From positions 1 through 64,000 of the forward strand of contig JAEUJM010000047.1 of assembly GCA_016794585.1 (NCBI GenBank): a stretch of DNA of 64,000 bases, given 5' to 3'. The notes beneath the pieces are model-generated. The model had not been told where the DNA came from. It did no database searches and saw nothing but the letters and a program-made list of their open reading frames with translations. A program made the position numbers and the translations under genes. Numbering within the stretch: position 1 is the stretch's first letter; every line of letters starts with the position of its first letter. Shown in pieces: positions 52,226 to 60,945 of this stretch. The DNA is from Acidimicrobiales bacterium. Its GTDB lineage: Bacteria > Actinomycetota > Acidimicrobiia > Acidimicrobiales > DATDAH01.

Positions 52226-52285
52226 GTGAGCGAAGCGCTGGCCCGAGCGGCCCGGCGACGCAGTCGCCAGGAGCGGAGAGTATGA
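52226..52285 (+). CDS. Small arginine-rich leader ORF of thrS
   Basis: 19 codons from GTG to a TGA that overlaps the thrS ATG (ATGA). It encodes LARAARRRSRQERR and shares ARAARRRSxQE with the small ORF at 45541. A hairpin GGCGAC-GCA-GTCGCC (52254-52268) and a ribosome site AGGAG (52269-52273) lie inside it. There are no Thr codons, so classical attenuation on threonine is unlikely. It probably couples thrS translation to the leader, or senses arginine or ribosome supply. Confidence 0.55.
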   Translation: MSEALARAARRRSRQERRV

Positions 52286-54237
52286 GCGAACAGATCAACA
52301 TCGGCCTGCCGGACGGTTCCACGCGCCAGGTCGACGCCGGCGCCACCGCCGGTGAGCTCGCCGCGAGCATCGGTCGGGGCCTGGCCAAGGCCGCCGTCAT
52401 CGCCGAGATCAACGGCGAGGAGCGCGACCTCGCCACCCCGCTCGCCGAGGGCGACACGGTGGCGATCATCACCGCCGACAGCGAGCGGGGCCGCTACACG
52501 ATCCGCCACTCGACGGCGCACGTGTTGGCCCAGGCCGTGCTCGAGCTCTTCCCAGGCGCCACCTTCGCCATCGGTCCGCCCATCGAGAACGGCTTCTACT
52601 ACGACTTCGAGCTCGCCGACGGCGGCACGTTCACGCCCGAGGACCTCGAGCGGCTCGACGCGAAGATGCGCGAGATCATCAAGGAGCGCCAGCCGTTCCT
52701 CCGCGACGAGATCCCCGACGCGCAGGCCCTCGAGTTCTTCGCCGCCCACAAGTACAAGTGCGAGATCATCCGGGGCGCGGCCGACGACCCCACGTCGGCG
52801 ACGGAATCGGGTCTCGTCCGCACCTACGAGAACCCGCCGCGCTTCATCGACCTCTGCCGCGGCCCGCACGTCCCCGACACGGGGAGCCACCTCGGGCACT
52901 TCAAGCTGACGCGGGTGGCCGGCGCCTACTGGCGGGGCGACGAGCGCAACCCCATGCTCCAGCGCATCTACGGCACGGCATGGGAGTCCAAGGCCAAGCT
53001 CGACGAGTACCTCACGATGCTCGAGGAGGCGGAGAAACGCGATCACCGCCGCCTCGCCCAGGAGCTCGACCTGCTGTCGTTCCCCGACGAGCTCGGCCCC
53101 GGCCTCGCCGTCTGGCACCCCAAGGGCGCCATCGTGCGCAAACTCATGGAGGACTACAGCCGCGAGCGCCACGAGCGCGGCGGCTACCAGTTCGCCTACT
53201 CGCCCAACATCGCCAAGTCGGTGCTCTGGGAGACCAGCGGGCACCTCGGCTTCTACGCCGACGCGATGTACCCGCCCATGGAGCTCGACGACGGGGTGAA
53301 GTACTACCCGAAGCCGATGAACTGCCCGTTCCACATCCTGATCTACAAGAGCAACCAGCGCTCGTACCGCGAGTTGCCGTACCGGTTGTTCGAGCTCGGG
53401 ACGGTGTACCGGTACGAGCGCTCGGGCACGCTGCACGGCCTGTTCCGCATCCGGGGCTTCACCCAGGACGACAGCCACATCTTCTGCACGCCCGATCAGC
53501 TGGCCGACGAGCTGGCCAGCCTGCTCGACTTCGTGCTGTCGGTCCTGCGGGCCTTCGGCTTCGAGGACTTCCAGGCCAAGCTCTCCACCCGCCCGCCCGA
53601 GAAGTCCCTCGGCTCCGACGAGGACTGGGAGCGCGCCACCGGCGCGCTGCGGTCGGCCATCGACGTCGCCGGCCTCGACTACGAGGTGGACGAGGGCGGC
53701 GGCGCCTTCTACGGGCCGAAGATCGACGTCGACGTCCGCGATGCCATCGGGCGGAGCTGGCAGCTGTCGACCATCCAGGTCGACTTCCAGAACCCGCAGC
53801 GCTTCGACCTCGAGTACGTCGGCGCCGACAACCAGCGGCACCAGCCGATCATGGTGCACCGCGCCCTGTTCGGCTCGGTCGAGCGGTTCTTCGGGGTGCT
53901 CCTCGAGCACTTCGCGGGCGCGTTCCCGGTGTGGCTGGCGCCGGTCCAGGTGCGGGTCCTGCCCGTGCGCGACGACCACGAGACCTACGCCCGCCGCCTC
54001 GTCGACCGCCTCCAGAGCGAGGGCTTCCGGGCCGACATGGTCGGCGCCGACGACAAGCTCGGGGCGCGCATCCGCAAGGCCAAGGTGGAGAAGCTGCCGT
54101 ACGTGCTGGTCGTCGGTGACGACGACGTCGAGCACGGCACCGTCGGGGTCAACCCCCGTGGCGACGAGGTCGAGCGGGGCGTCACGGTCGACGACTTCGT
54201 CGCCCGACTCGGCGCCGACGTGCTCGCCCGTGCCTGA
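52282..54237 (+). CDS. thrS: Threonyl-tRNA synthetase
   Basis: 651 residues, full length. Domains in order: TGS (about 5-65), the SAD editing-type second domain with HSTAHVLAQA and CRGPHVPDTGSHLGHF, the class II catalytic core with motif 1 (FAYSPNIAKSVLWETSGH), motif 2 (FRIRGFTQDDSHIF) and motif 3 (RALFGSVERFF), the zinc Cys in NCPFH, and the anticodon-binding domain from about 550. It charges tRNA-Thr with threonine. Its ATG overlaps the leader ORF stop, and its stop lies within the next gene (HIT). Confidence 0.96.
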   Translation: MSEQINIGLPDGSTRQVDAGATAGELAASIGRGLAKAAVIAEINGEERDLATPLAEGDTVAIITADSERGRYTIRHSTAHVLAQAVLELFPGATFAIGPPIENGFYYDFELADGGTFTPEDLERLDAKMREIIKERQPFLRDEIPDAQALEFFAAHKYKCEIIRGAADDPTSATESGLVRTYENPPRFIDLCRGPHVPDTGSHLGHFKLTRVAGAYWRGDERNPMLQRIYGTAWESKAKLDEYLTMLEEAEKRDHRRLAQELDLLSFPDELGPGLAVWHPKGAIVRKLMEDYSRERHERGGYQFAYSPNIAKSVLWETSGHLGFYADAMYPPMELDDGVKYYPKPMNCPFHILIYKSNQRSYRELPYRLFELGTVYRYERSGTLHGLFRIRGFTQDDSHIFCTPDQLADELASLLDFVLSVLRAFGFEDFQAKLSTRPPEKSLGSDEDWERATGALRSAIDVAGLDYEVDEGGGAFYGPKIDVDVRDAIGRSWQLSTIQVDFQNPQRFDLEYVGADNQRHQPIMVHRALFGSVERFFGVLLEHFAGAFPVWLAPVQVRVLPVRDDHETYARRLVDRLQSEGFRADMVGADDKLGARIRKAKVEKLPYVLVVGDDDVEHGTVGVNPRGDEVERGVTVDDFVARLGADVLARA

Positions 54238-54778
54238 CGGCGGCGGCCCCGCGCTCGAGCGCCAGTGGGCGGGCTGGCGCAGCGACTACATCACCAGCGC
54301 CTTCGCGGGCGACGCCACCACACCGTCCTCGTCGGCCGACCGGGACGACGAGGGCTCGCTGTTCGAGCGCATCCTGCACTCGGGCGAGCCCGACGACGTC
54401 ACCTACGTGCTCCACCGTGGCGACCACACCTTCGCCATCTTGAACGCCTACCCCTACAACAGCGGGCATCTCATGGTGCTGCCGAACCGGGCCGTCGCCG
54501 ACCTCGAGGGCCTCACCGCCGACGAGTCGGCCGAGCTCTGGGCAACCGTGACCGACGCGGTGGCCGCCATCAAGGCCGCCTACTCGCCCCAGGGGGTGAA
54601 CGTGGGCATGAACCTCGGGCACGCCGCCGGCGCGGGCGTGCCCGACCACCTGCACGTGCACTGCCTGCCTCGCTGGTTCGGGGACACCAACTTCATCACC
54701 ACGGTGGCCGAGACCCGGGTCCTGCCTGAGGCCCTGTCCGTGAGCTGGGAGCGGCTTCGGGCCGCTTGGCCCGGGTGA
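54230..54778 (+). CDS. HIT family hydrolase/phosphorylase (Rv2613c-like)
   Basis: 182 residues from GTG, overlapping thrS by 8 bp. The HIT motif is DHLHVHCLPRW with the catalytic histidine; ILNAYPYNSGHLMVLPNRAV precedes it. The mycobacterial homolog in the same position, Rv2613c, is an Ap4A phosphorylase, which I take to be the likely role. The gene order thrS-HIT-pgsA is conserved in actinobacteria. Confidence 0.88.
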   Translation: MPDGGGPALERQWAGWRSDYITSAFAGDATTPSSSADRDDEGSLFERILHSGEPDDVTYVLHRGDHTFAILNAYPYNSGHLMVLPNRAVADLEGLTADESAELWATVTDAVAAIKAAYSPQGVNVGMNLGHAAGAGVPDHLHVHCLPRWFGDTNFITTVAETRVLPEALSVSWERLRAAWPG

Positions 54779-54790
54779 GCCGCGCCCCGG

Positions 54791-54796
54791 TACGGT
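54791..54796 (+). promoter_or_regulatory. -10 element, leaderless start of the 54805 gene
   Basis: TACGGT ends eight bases before the ATG at 54805. Confidence 0.4.
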
Positions 54797-54804
54797 CGTC
54801 GGCG

Positions 54805-55341
54805 ATGGACGACGAGACGACCCCGGGCGACGCCCCCGACGAGGAGCTCCCCGAGACGGGCGACGCGCTGCCCGACGACCTCGACGTCTCGACCTTCGTC
54901 GGCCCCTACCAGTTCCCCAACAACAACCGCCGGCGCATCCCCGGCTACATCTACCTGGGGCTCGGGGCCGTCTGCATCGCGGTGTGGGGCTTCACCCGTG
55001 GCGGCGACCCGGTGCTGGTGAACGACGGCGTCCTCTACGCGGGCCTCGCCCTCGTGGTGGTGGCCGGCTACCACTTCCTCGCGGGCGTGAGCCTCGAGCT
55101 CGACGAGAAGGACGCCCTCGTGGGCGCCACGTCCGCCGTGGGCTTCCCCGTCGGACACGCCTCGGCCCAGATGGGCTGGCGGGGCCTGCGCAGCCGCCCG
55201 ACGTGGCGGGTGCTCGTCTACTCCGCCGACGAGCCCCCGACGAAGCGCGGCCTCGTGCTCATCGACGGCGTCGACGGCGAGATCATCGACCAGTTCGTCG
55301 AGGACAACCCCGAGGACTGGACGCAGTTCCAGGACGACTGA
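54805..55341 (+). CDS. Hypothetical membrane protein
   Basis: 178 residues. An acidic N-terminus of about 40 residues is followed by FPNNNRRRIPGYIYLGLGAVCIAVWGF and a second hydrophobic helix (GLALVVVAGYHFLAGVSL), then a soluble C-terminal domain with strands around RVLVYSADEPPTKRGLVLIDGVDGEIIDQF. No family recognised. It lies between the HIT gene and the next minus-strand genes, in the middle of the PIM cluster. Confidence 0.65.
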   Translation: MDDETTPGDAPDEELPETGDALPDDLDVSTFVGPYQFPNNNRRRIPGYIYLGLGAVCIAVWGFTRGGDPVLVNDGVLYAGLALVVVAGYHFLAGVSLELDEKDALVGATSAVGFPVGHASAQMGWRGLRSRPTWRVLVYSADEPPTKRGLVLIDGVDGEIIDQFVEDNPEDWTQFQDD

Positions 55342-55362
55342 GGCGCCCGGGAGGCCCGTCGG

Positions 55363-55869
55363 TCAGCTGCGACGCACCTCCTCGAAATCCCGTTCGGCGG
55401 CGCGCAGGTCGGTGACGCCGGTGCGGACCGCCTCGCGCAGGACGTCGAGGGCCGTGACCTCCGCACCGCCGCCGGCGACGGTGGCGGTGCGACCCCAGTC
55501 GCCGGCGGGCACCCGCTCGGCCACGGCGGCGAAGGCTTCGGCGGTCTCCTCCAGGCGGGAGAGCTCGTCGACGAGGCTGCCGCGGGCCGTCGGCCAGTCA
55601 CGGGCCGCGGGATCGGTTGCCGCCGGTACGAGCACGGGGGTGTCGTGGTGGAGCACCTGCTCGAAGGCGTGGTGCAGGAGGGTGAGGCTGCGGTCGGTGT
55701 CCACGAGGTGGTCGAGGGGTGCGTGGCCGCTGGATGCGACCCGCTCGGCCCACTCGTCGAAGTCGGGATCGTCGAACGGGCGCAGCGCGCCCCGGAAGCG
55801 GCGGGGGAGCGAGCGCAGGGCCACCACCCCGTCCTGCGGGGCCATCCGGGCGAGGTCGCTGGTCTCCAT
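55363..55869 (-). CDS. DinB-like or mycothiol-dependent isomerase-type helical protein
   Basis: 168 residues, predicted mainly helical with a Trp/His-rich middle (APLDHLVDTDRSLTLLHHAFEQVLHHDTPV) that could hold three metal-binding His of the DinB/YfiT fold. The C-terminal helices are charged. The family is only suggested by helix pattern. It is convergent with the 54805 gene by 21 bp. Confidence 0.5.
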   Translation of the reverse strand: METSDLARMAPQDGVVALRSLPRRFRGALRPFDDPDFDEWAERVASSGHAPLDHLVDTDRSLTLLHHAFEQVLHHDTPVLVPAATDPAARDWPTARGSLVDELSRLEETAEAFAAVAERVPAGDWGRTATVAGGGAEVTALDVLREAVRTGVTDLRAAERDFEEVRRS

Positions 55870-55907
55870 CGTGTGTGTCTACCCCGGGCCGGGCGGCGGT
55901 GGTTCTG

Positions 55908-57962
55908 TCAGTCGTCGGTCGGGAGGGCGGCGACGAGGTGGTCGGGGAGCACGTCGTAGTGGTCGTGCTCGACCGAGAAGCGCCCCCGTCCGCCCGTCAT
56001 CGAGCGCAGGTCGATGGCGTAGCGCAGGATCTCCGAGGTGGGGACGAGGGCCACGACGACGGCCTCGCCATCGTTGCCCGAGTCGCTGCCCTGGACCCGC
56101 CCGCGGCGGGCGTTGAGGTCGCCCATCACGTCGCCCAGCTGCTCCGCGGGCACGGTGACCTCCACCCGGGACACGGGCTCGAGCACGACGGGATCGGCGG
56201 CGGCCATGGCGTCCCGGAACGCCAGCCGCCCCGCCGTCTTGAAGCTCATCTCGTCGGAGTCGACGGCGTGGAACTTGCCGTCGAGGACGGTGGCCCGCAC
56301 GTCGACCACGGGGAAGCCGTGGAGGCCGCCGCTGGCCATGGTCTCCTGGATGCCCTTGTCCACCGACGGGATGAGGTTGCGGGGGATGGCCCCGCCCACG
56401 ATGGCGTCGACGAATTCGTAGCCCGCCCCACGCTCCATCGGCTCGATGCGCACGGACGCCACGCCGTACTGCCCGCGCCCGCCGGACTGCTTCTTGTGCT
56501 TGCCCTCCGCCTCGGCCGGCCCGGTGATGGTCTCGCGGTAGGCCACCCGCACCGGCTCGGTGAGCACCTCGACCCCGAACTTCCGCTTCAGGCGCTCGAT
56601 GGTGACGTTGAGGTGGGTCTCGCCGGCGCCCCGCAGGAGATCCTGGTGGGTCTCGTCGTTGCGCTCCACGACCAGGGCCGGGTCCTCCTCGGCGATGCGG
56701 TGGAGCGCCCCGGCCACCTTGTCCTCGTCGGCCTGGGTCTTGGCCGAGATGGCGACGGCCAGGACCGGCACGGGTTGCTCGATGGCCGGCACCCGCACGG
56801 GCAGGCCCTTCGGGGCGAGGGTGTCGCTGGTCTCGGTGCCGCTCAGCTTCGCCACCGCGGCGAAGTCGCCGGCGGGGACCTCCTTCACCGGCTCCTGCTC
56901 ACGGCCCCGGACCGACAACAGGCTGTGCAGGCGCTCGTCGGTGTGCGTGCGCGGGTTCACGAGATGGTCGTCCTGGCGGATCGTGCCCGACAGCACCTTG
57001 AGCAGCGAGATGCGCCCGACGTAGGGGTCGGCGATGGTCTTGAACACGAAGGCCAAGGGGTTGCCGCCCGGGTCGGGGGCGATCTCCGCGGTGCCGTCGC
57101 CGGCGTCGACCACGACCGGCGGCCGATCCTGTGGCGCCGGGCCGATCTCGCAGATGAAGTCGGCGAGGCGGTCGATGGCCACGTCGCCCGCCGCCGATCC
57201 GCACACGACGGGGAAGACCTGGGCCCCCGCCACCCCGTGGGCCAAGGTGTGCTCGAGCGCCTCCACCGAAGGGATCTGGCCCTCGAGGTAGCCCTCGAGC
57301 AGGTCGTCATCGGCTACGACGATGCCCTCGACCAGGTTGTCGTGGACCTCGTGCTCCTGGGCCTCCATGTCGTCGGGGATCTCGCCTTGCACGGCCCTGC
57401 CCGTGTCGTAGGTGAAGGCCGTGTCGGTGAGCAGATCGGCCACGCCTCGAAACGACGACTCCTCGCCGATGGGCAGCTCGAGGGGGGCGATGCCGGCCCC
57501 GAAGCGGTCGCGCAGTTGCTCGAGGACCCGGGGGAACGAAGCCCGCTCCCGGTCGAGCTTGTTGATGAACACCATCCGGGGCACCCCGAGGTCGGCGGCC
57601 ATCTTCCAGATGACCTCGGTCTGCACCTCGACCCCCTCGACCGCGCTGACCACGAACACGGCCAGGTCGACGACCCGGAGGGCGGCGGCGACGTCGCCCA
57701 CGAAGTCGGCGTAGCCCGGGGTGTCGATCAGGTTCACCTTGTGGCCCTTCCAGGTGAACGGGGCCAGCGAGAGCGAGAGCGAGAGGCGGTGGGCCTGCTC
57801 TTCGGGGTCGAAGTCGCAGACGGTGTTGCCGTCCTCGACCCGGCCCCGCCGGGTGACGGCTCCCGCTTCGAAGAGCAGCGCCTCGGCCAGGGTCGTCTTG
57901 CCGGCGCCCCCGTGGCCGACCAGGGCCACGTTGCGGATCCGGTCCGGGCTCACTACGTCCAC
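55908..57962 (-). CDS. Elongation factor G-like GTPase
   Basis: 684 residues. The G domain has GHGGAGKTTLAEALL (P-loop), DTPGYADF (G3) and NKLDRE (G4), followed by EF-G domains II-V with HLNVTIERLKRKFGVEV and YEFVDAIVGGAIPRNLIPSVDKGIQE. This is the short EF-G2 (FusA2/Rv0120c-like) branch without classical translocation proof. Start chosen at a GTG (57962) eight bases after GGAGG. It is inserted within the PIM cluster on the opposite strand. Confidence 0.87.
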   Translation of the reverse strand: MDVVSPDRIRNVALVGHGGAGKTTLAEALLFEAGAVTRRGRVEDGNTVCDFDPEEQAHRLSLSLSLAPFTWKGHKVNLIDTPGYADFVGDVAAALRVVDLAVFVVSAVEGVEVQTEVIWKMAADLGVPRMVFINKLDRERASFPRVLEQLRDRFGAGIAPLELPIGEESSFRGVADLLTDTAFTYDTGRAVQGEIPDDMEAQEHEVHDNLVEGIVVADDDLLEGYLEGQIPSVEALEHTLAHGVAGAQVFPVVCGSAAGDVAIDRLADFICEIGPAPQDRPPVVVDAGDGTAEIAPDPGGNPLAFVFKTIADPYVGRISLLKVLSGTIRQDDHLVNPRTHTDERLHSLLSVRGREQEPVKEVPAGDFAAVAKLSGTETSDTLAPKGLPVRVPAIEQPVPVLAVAISAKTQADEDKVAGALHRIAEEDPALVVERNDETHQDLLRGAGETHLNVTIERLKRKFGVEVLTEPVRVAYRETITGPAEAEGKHKKQSGGRGQYGVASVRIEPMERGAGYEFVDAIVGGAIPRNLIPSVDKGIQETMASGGLHGFPVVDVRATVLDGKFHAVDSDEMSFKTAGRLAFRDAMAAADPVVLEPVSRVEVTVPAEQLGDVMGDLNARRGRVQGSDSGNDGEAVVVALVPTSEILRYAIDLRSMTGGRGRFSVEHDHYDVLPDHLVAALPTDD

Positions 57963-58097
57963 GTCACGCACCTCCGCGCTTCGATCACGGTGTGGCCCGA
58001 GGGACGTGTGCCCCGCGGGCTCCGGCTGCCAGGCTAGGCACGCCGGGCCGGGCGCCGTGACGAGCGGGTCGGGGTGCCCGGGCACCCACCCTGCCGG

Positions 58098-58103
58098 TAG
58101 CCT
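58098..58103 (+). promoter_or_regulatory. -10 element of the pgsA-pimA operon
   Basis: TAGCCT followed by a leader with the ribosome site AGGAG (58130-58134) four bases before the ATG at 58139. The PIM genes to the right follow with 9-14 bp gaps. Confidence 0.42.
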
Positions 58104-58138
58104 GTGCACGGCTTCGCCCACCCCCGGTCAGGAGAACC

Positions 58139-58852
58139 ATGTTCGACGGCAAGTTCCGCACGAACATCGAACGCGGACTCAAACCCGTCGGCAACAACCT
58201 GCGCAAGGTGGGCATCACGGCGGACTACCTGACCGCCACCGGCGTCATCATGGCCGGTGCCGCCGCAGTGGCCATCGCCAACGGGGCGTTGCGGGGCGGC
58301 CTCGTCCTGTTGATCCTGACCGCGCTCCCCGACGCGCTCGACGGCGCCGTGGCCAAAGCCTCCGGCACGGCCGGGCCCCGGGGCGCGTACTTCGACTCCG
58401 TGATGGACCGCGCCAGCGACGCCCTGCTCCTCGGCGGCGTCGCGTGGTACCTGATGGACACCGATCCCGGCAGCCACGTCGCCATCCTCCCGATGGCGGT
58501 GCTCGGCGCCTCCTTCCTGGTGTCGTACCAGCGGGCCAAGGCCGACTCGCTCGGCTTCGACGCCCGCGGCGGCCTGATGGAGCGGGCCGAGCGCACGATC
58601 ATGCTCGCGTTCGGTCTGCTGTTCGACTCCCTGCTCGTCGCGGTGCTGTGGGTGATGCTCGTGCTCACCCTGTTCACCGCCGGGCAGCGCTTCGTGAAGG
58701 TGTGGCGCCAGGCCAGCGCCGAGCGTCCCAAGCCCGAGCCCCTGCTCGACCGCACCCGTCGGCGCAACCGACGCACGGCACGGCCCATCGCCCAGACCTG
58801 GCGGGCCCGGGCCCGCGAGCGCGCCGAGAACCGCCGGCAGAACCCCAGCTAG
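58139..58852 (+). CDS. pgsA: CDP-alcohol phosphatidyltransferase (PgsA1-like, phosphatidylinositol phosphate synthase)
   Basis: 237 residues with six membrane helices. The CDP-alcohol motif reads DALDGAVAKASGTAGPRGAYFDSVMD, i.e. D-x2-D-G-x2-A-K-x8-G-x3-D-x3-D; the usual Arg is Lys here. It places phosphoinositol onto CDP-diacylglycerol. In this cluster position the mycobacterial PgsA1 makes phosphatidylinositol phosphate. The C-terminal 40 residues are strongly basic. It has a promoter of its own. Confidence 0.9.
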   Translation: MFDGKFRTNIERGLKPVGNNLRKVGITADYLTATGVIMAGAAAVAIANGALRGGLVLLILTALPDALDGAVAKASGTAGPRGAYFDSVMDRASDALLLGGVAWYLMDTDPGSHVAILPMAVLGASFLVSYQRAKADSLGFDARGGLMERAERTIMLAFGLLFDSLLVAVLWVMLVLTLFTAGQRFVKVWRQASAERPKPEPLLDRTRRRNRRTARPIAQTWRARARERAENRRQNPS

Positions 58853-58866
58853 CAGAGGTCGGCGAG

Positions 58867-59823
58867 GTGGATCGGGCGCTGGCGGCCTACAAGCTCGGCT
58901 CCGGGGTGGCGCGTTCGCTGCCCGGGCCGCTCGCAGCCGCCGCGTCGCGCGCCGCCAGCGTCGGGGCGGCGCAGGCCATGCGTGAGCGCCGCCTCATGGT
59001 CGAGCGCAACCTCCGGCGCGCCACGGGCCGCGACCTGCGGGGTGTGGCGCTGCGCTCGGCGGTGCAGCGCACCTTCGAGTCCTACGGCCGCTACTGGATG
59101 GAGTCGTTCCGGCTCCCGGGCATGAGTCGGGCCGAGGTCGACGCCGGCCTGTCCTACGAGGGCTTCGAGCACATCGAGCAGGCCCGTGCGGACGGGTACG
59201 GGCCCCTCATGGCCATCCCACACCTCGGCGGCTGGGAGTGGGCCGCCTTCTGGTTGACCATGGTCGCCGACATCCCCGTCACCGCCGTCGTCGAGCCCAT
59301 CGAGCCCCCGGAGCTGTTCGAGTGGTTCGTCGAGTTCCGTCGGTCGCTGGGGATGCACGTGGTGCCCCTCGGCCCGAAGGCGGGGTCGGAGGTGGTCCGG
59401 GGGGTCAAGGAGCGCCACGTGGTGTGCCTGCTGTCGGATCGTGACATCCAGGGCGGAGGCATCGAGGTGGAGTTCTTCGGCGAGCGCACCACGCTCCCGG
59501 GCGGTCCCGCCACGCTGGCCCTGCGCACGGGCGCGCCCATCCTGCCGTGTGCGGTCTACAACCGGGGCAAGGGCCACCACTGCGTGATCCGACCACCCCT
59601 CCCGGTGGAGCGTCGAGGCTCGCTCCGTGAGGACGTCACCCGCATCACCCAGCACGTGGCCACCGAGCTCGAGGTCCTCATCCGGGCCGCGCCCGAGCAG
59701 TGGCACCTCATGGCCCCCAACTGGCCCAGCGACCACGAGGCGCTCGTCGCGGCCGGGCTGCGACCTGCCGATCCGGATCCCACCGGGGGCGCCCCCGGCG
59801 AGGCCCCCGAGACGAACAAGTAG
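58867..59823 (+). CDS. Phosphatidylinositol mannoside acyltransferase (PatA-like)
   Basis: 318 residues from a GTG 14 bases after pgsA. The lipid-A acyltransferase fold shows PHLGGWEWAAFWLT (catalytic His/Glu), LLSDRDIQGGG and EFFGERTTLPGGPATLALRTGAPILPCAVY. In mycobacteria PatA (Rv2611c), next to pimA, acylates the mannose of PIM1/PIM2. The ending is low-complexity Gly/Pro-rich. Next gene starts nine bases later. Confidence 0.9.
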   Translation: MDRALAAYKLGSGVARSLPGPLAAAASRAASVGAAQAMRERRLMVERNLRRATGRDLRGVALRSAVQRTFESYGRYWMESFRLPGMSRAEVDAGLSYEGFEHIEQARADGYGPLMAIPHLGGWEWAAFWLTMVADIPVTAVVEPIEPPELFEWFVEFRRSLGMHVVPLGPKAGSEVVRGVKERHVVCLLSDRDIQGGGIEVEFFGERTTLPGGPATLALRTGAPILPCAVYNRGKGHHCVIRPPLPVERRGSLREDVTRITQHVATELEVLIRAAPEQWHLMAPNWPSDHEALVAAGLRPADPDPTGGAPGEAPETNK

Positions 59824-59832
59824 CCTCGAACG

Positions 59833-60900
59833 GTGCGCATCGGGCTGATCTGTCCCTACAGCCTCACCATTCCGGGCGGAGTGCAGGGGCAGGTGCTCGG
59901 CCTCGCCCGCTCGCTGCGGGGCATGGGGCACGACACGCGCGTGCTCGGCCCGTGCGACGGGCCGCCTCCCGACGCCGGCGTGACCCCGCTCGGCAACAGC
60001 GTCCCCACCGCGGCCAACGGCTCGGTGGCGCCCCTCGCCCCCGACCCGTCGGCCCAGCTCCGCACGATCCGCGCCCTGCGCGACGAGGCCTTCGACGTGC
60101 TCCACGTGCACGAGCCGATGTGCCCCGGCCCCACGATGACGTCGCTGCTGTTCAAGAGCGCCCCGCTCGTCGGCACCTTCCACGCCGCCGGCGTGAGCGC
60201 CGGCTACCGGTGGCTGAAGCCGGGACCCCGTCTCCTCGCCAACCGGCTCGACCACCGGTGCGCGGTGTCCGAGGACGCCCGACGGCTCGCGGCCACGGCC
60301 CTGGGCGGCGAGTACACGATGGTGTTCAACGGGGTCGAGCTCGATCACTTCGCCAAGGCCGACCCGTGGCCGACCGAGGGGCCCACCCTCTTGTTCGTCG
60401 GTCGTCACGAGCCACGCAAGGGCCTCGACGTGCTTCTCGCCGCGTTCGCCGACCTCCCCAACGACGTCCGCCTCTGGGTGGGCAGCGACGGTCCGGAGAC
60501 CGACCGCCTCAAGGCCCGCCACGCCGGCGATCCGCGCATCGAGTGGCTGGGTCGCATCTCGGACGAGGAGAAGGCCTCGCGGCTGCGCGGTGCGGACGTG
60601 TTCTGCGCTCCGTCGCTGCGGGGGGAGTCGTTCGGGGTGGTGCTGCTCGAGGCCATGGCCGCCGGGTGCGCGATCGTCGCCAGCGAGCTTCCCGGGTACG
60701 CAAACGTCGCCCGCTCCGGCCAGGACGCCCTGCTCGTCCCGCCGGGGGACGCCGCCGCGCTCGCCGCCGCCATCGAGCGCCTGCTCGACGAGCCCGGTAC
60801 CGTCGCCGACCTCGTGGCCTCGGGCGCCGAGCGGGCGGCGGGGTTCTCCATGGACCACCTCGCCGAGCGCTACGTGGAGATCTACGAGCGCATCTGCTGA
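59833..60900 (+). CDS. pimA: Phosphatidylinositol alpha-mannosyltransferase PimA
   Basis: 355 residues, GT4 family. The N-terminus has the diagnostic SLTIPGGVQGQVLGLARSL and HVHEP; the C-terminal domain has FVGRHEPRKGLDVLLAAF and SLRGESFGVVLLEAMAAGCAIVAS, the GDP-mannose site with the EX7E pair. It transfers the first mannose from GDP-Man to phosphatidylinositol on the inner membrane face. It directly follows the acyltransferase. Confidence 0.93.
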   Translation: MRIGLICPYSLTIPGGVQGQVLGLARSLRGMGHDTRVLGPCDGPPPDAGVTPLGNSVPTAANGSVAPLAPDPSAQLRTIRALRDEAFDVLHVHEPMCPGPTMTSLLFKSAPLVGTFHAAGVSAGYRWLKPGPRLLANRLDHRCAVSEDARRLAATALGGEYTMVFNGVELDHFAKADPWPTEGPTLLFVGRHEPRKGLDVLLAAFADLPNDVRLWVGSDGPETDRLKARHAGDPRIEWLGRISDEEKASRLRGADVFCAPSLRGESFGVVLLEAMAAGCAIVASELPGYANVARSGQDALLVPPGDAAALAAAIERLLDEPGTVADLVASGAERAAGFSMDHLAERYVEIYERIC

Positions 60901-60931
60901 CCAGCCGCGGCCCAGCGGTGCCGGTGGTCAG
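60897..60931 (+). terminator. Hairpin after pimA
   Basis: CTGACCA (60897-60903, overlapping the stop) and TGGTCAG (60925-60931) form a perfect 7-bp stem with a G/C-rich loop. It lies before the lemA promoter and may end the PIM operon. Confidence 0.4.
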
Positions 60932-60945
60932 GGGGGAGGCGGCCC

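Noticed and set aside
52254-52268. Conserved RNA hairpin shared by both mini-ORFs
   Set aside because: The stem is perfect in the thrS copy but two pairs are broken in the 45541 copy, without compensation.
52166-52281. T-box or threonine attenuator before thrS
   Set aside because: No T-box-like sequence and no Thr codons in the leader ORF.
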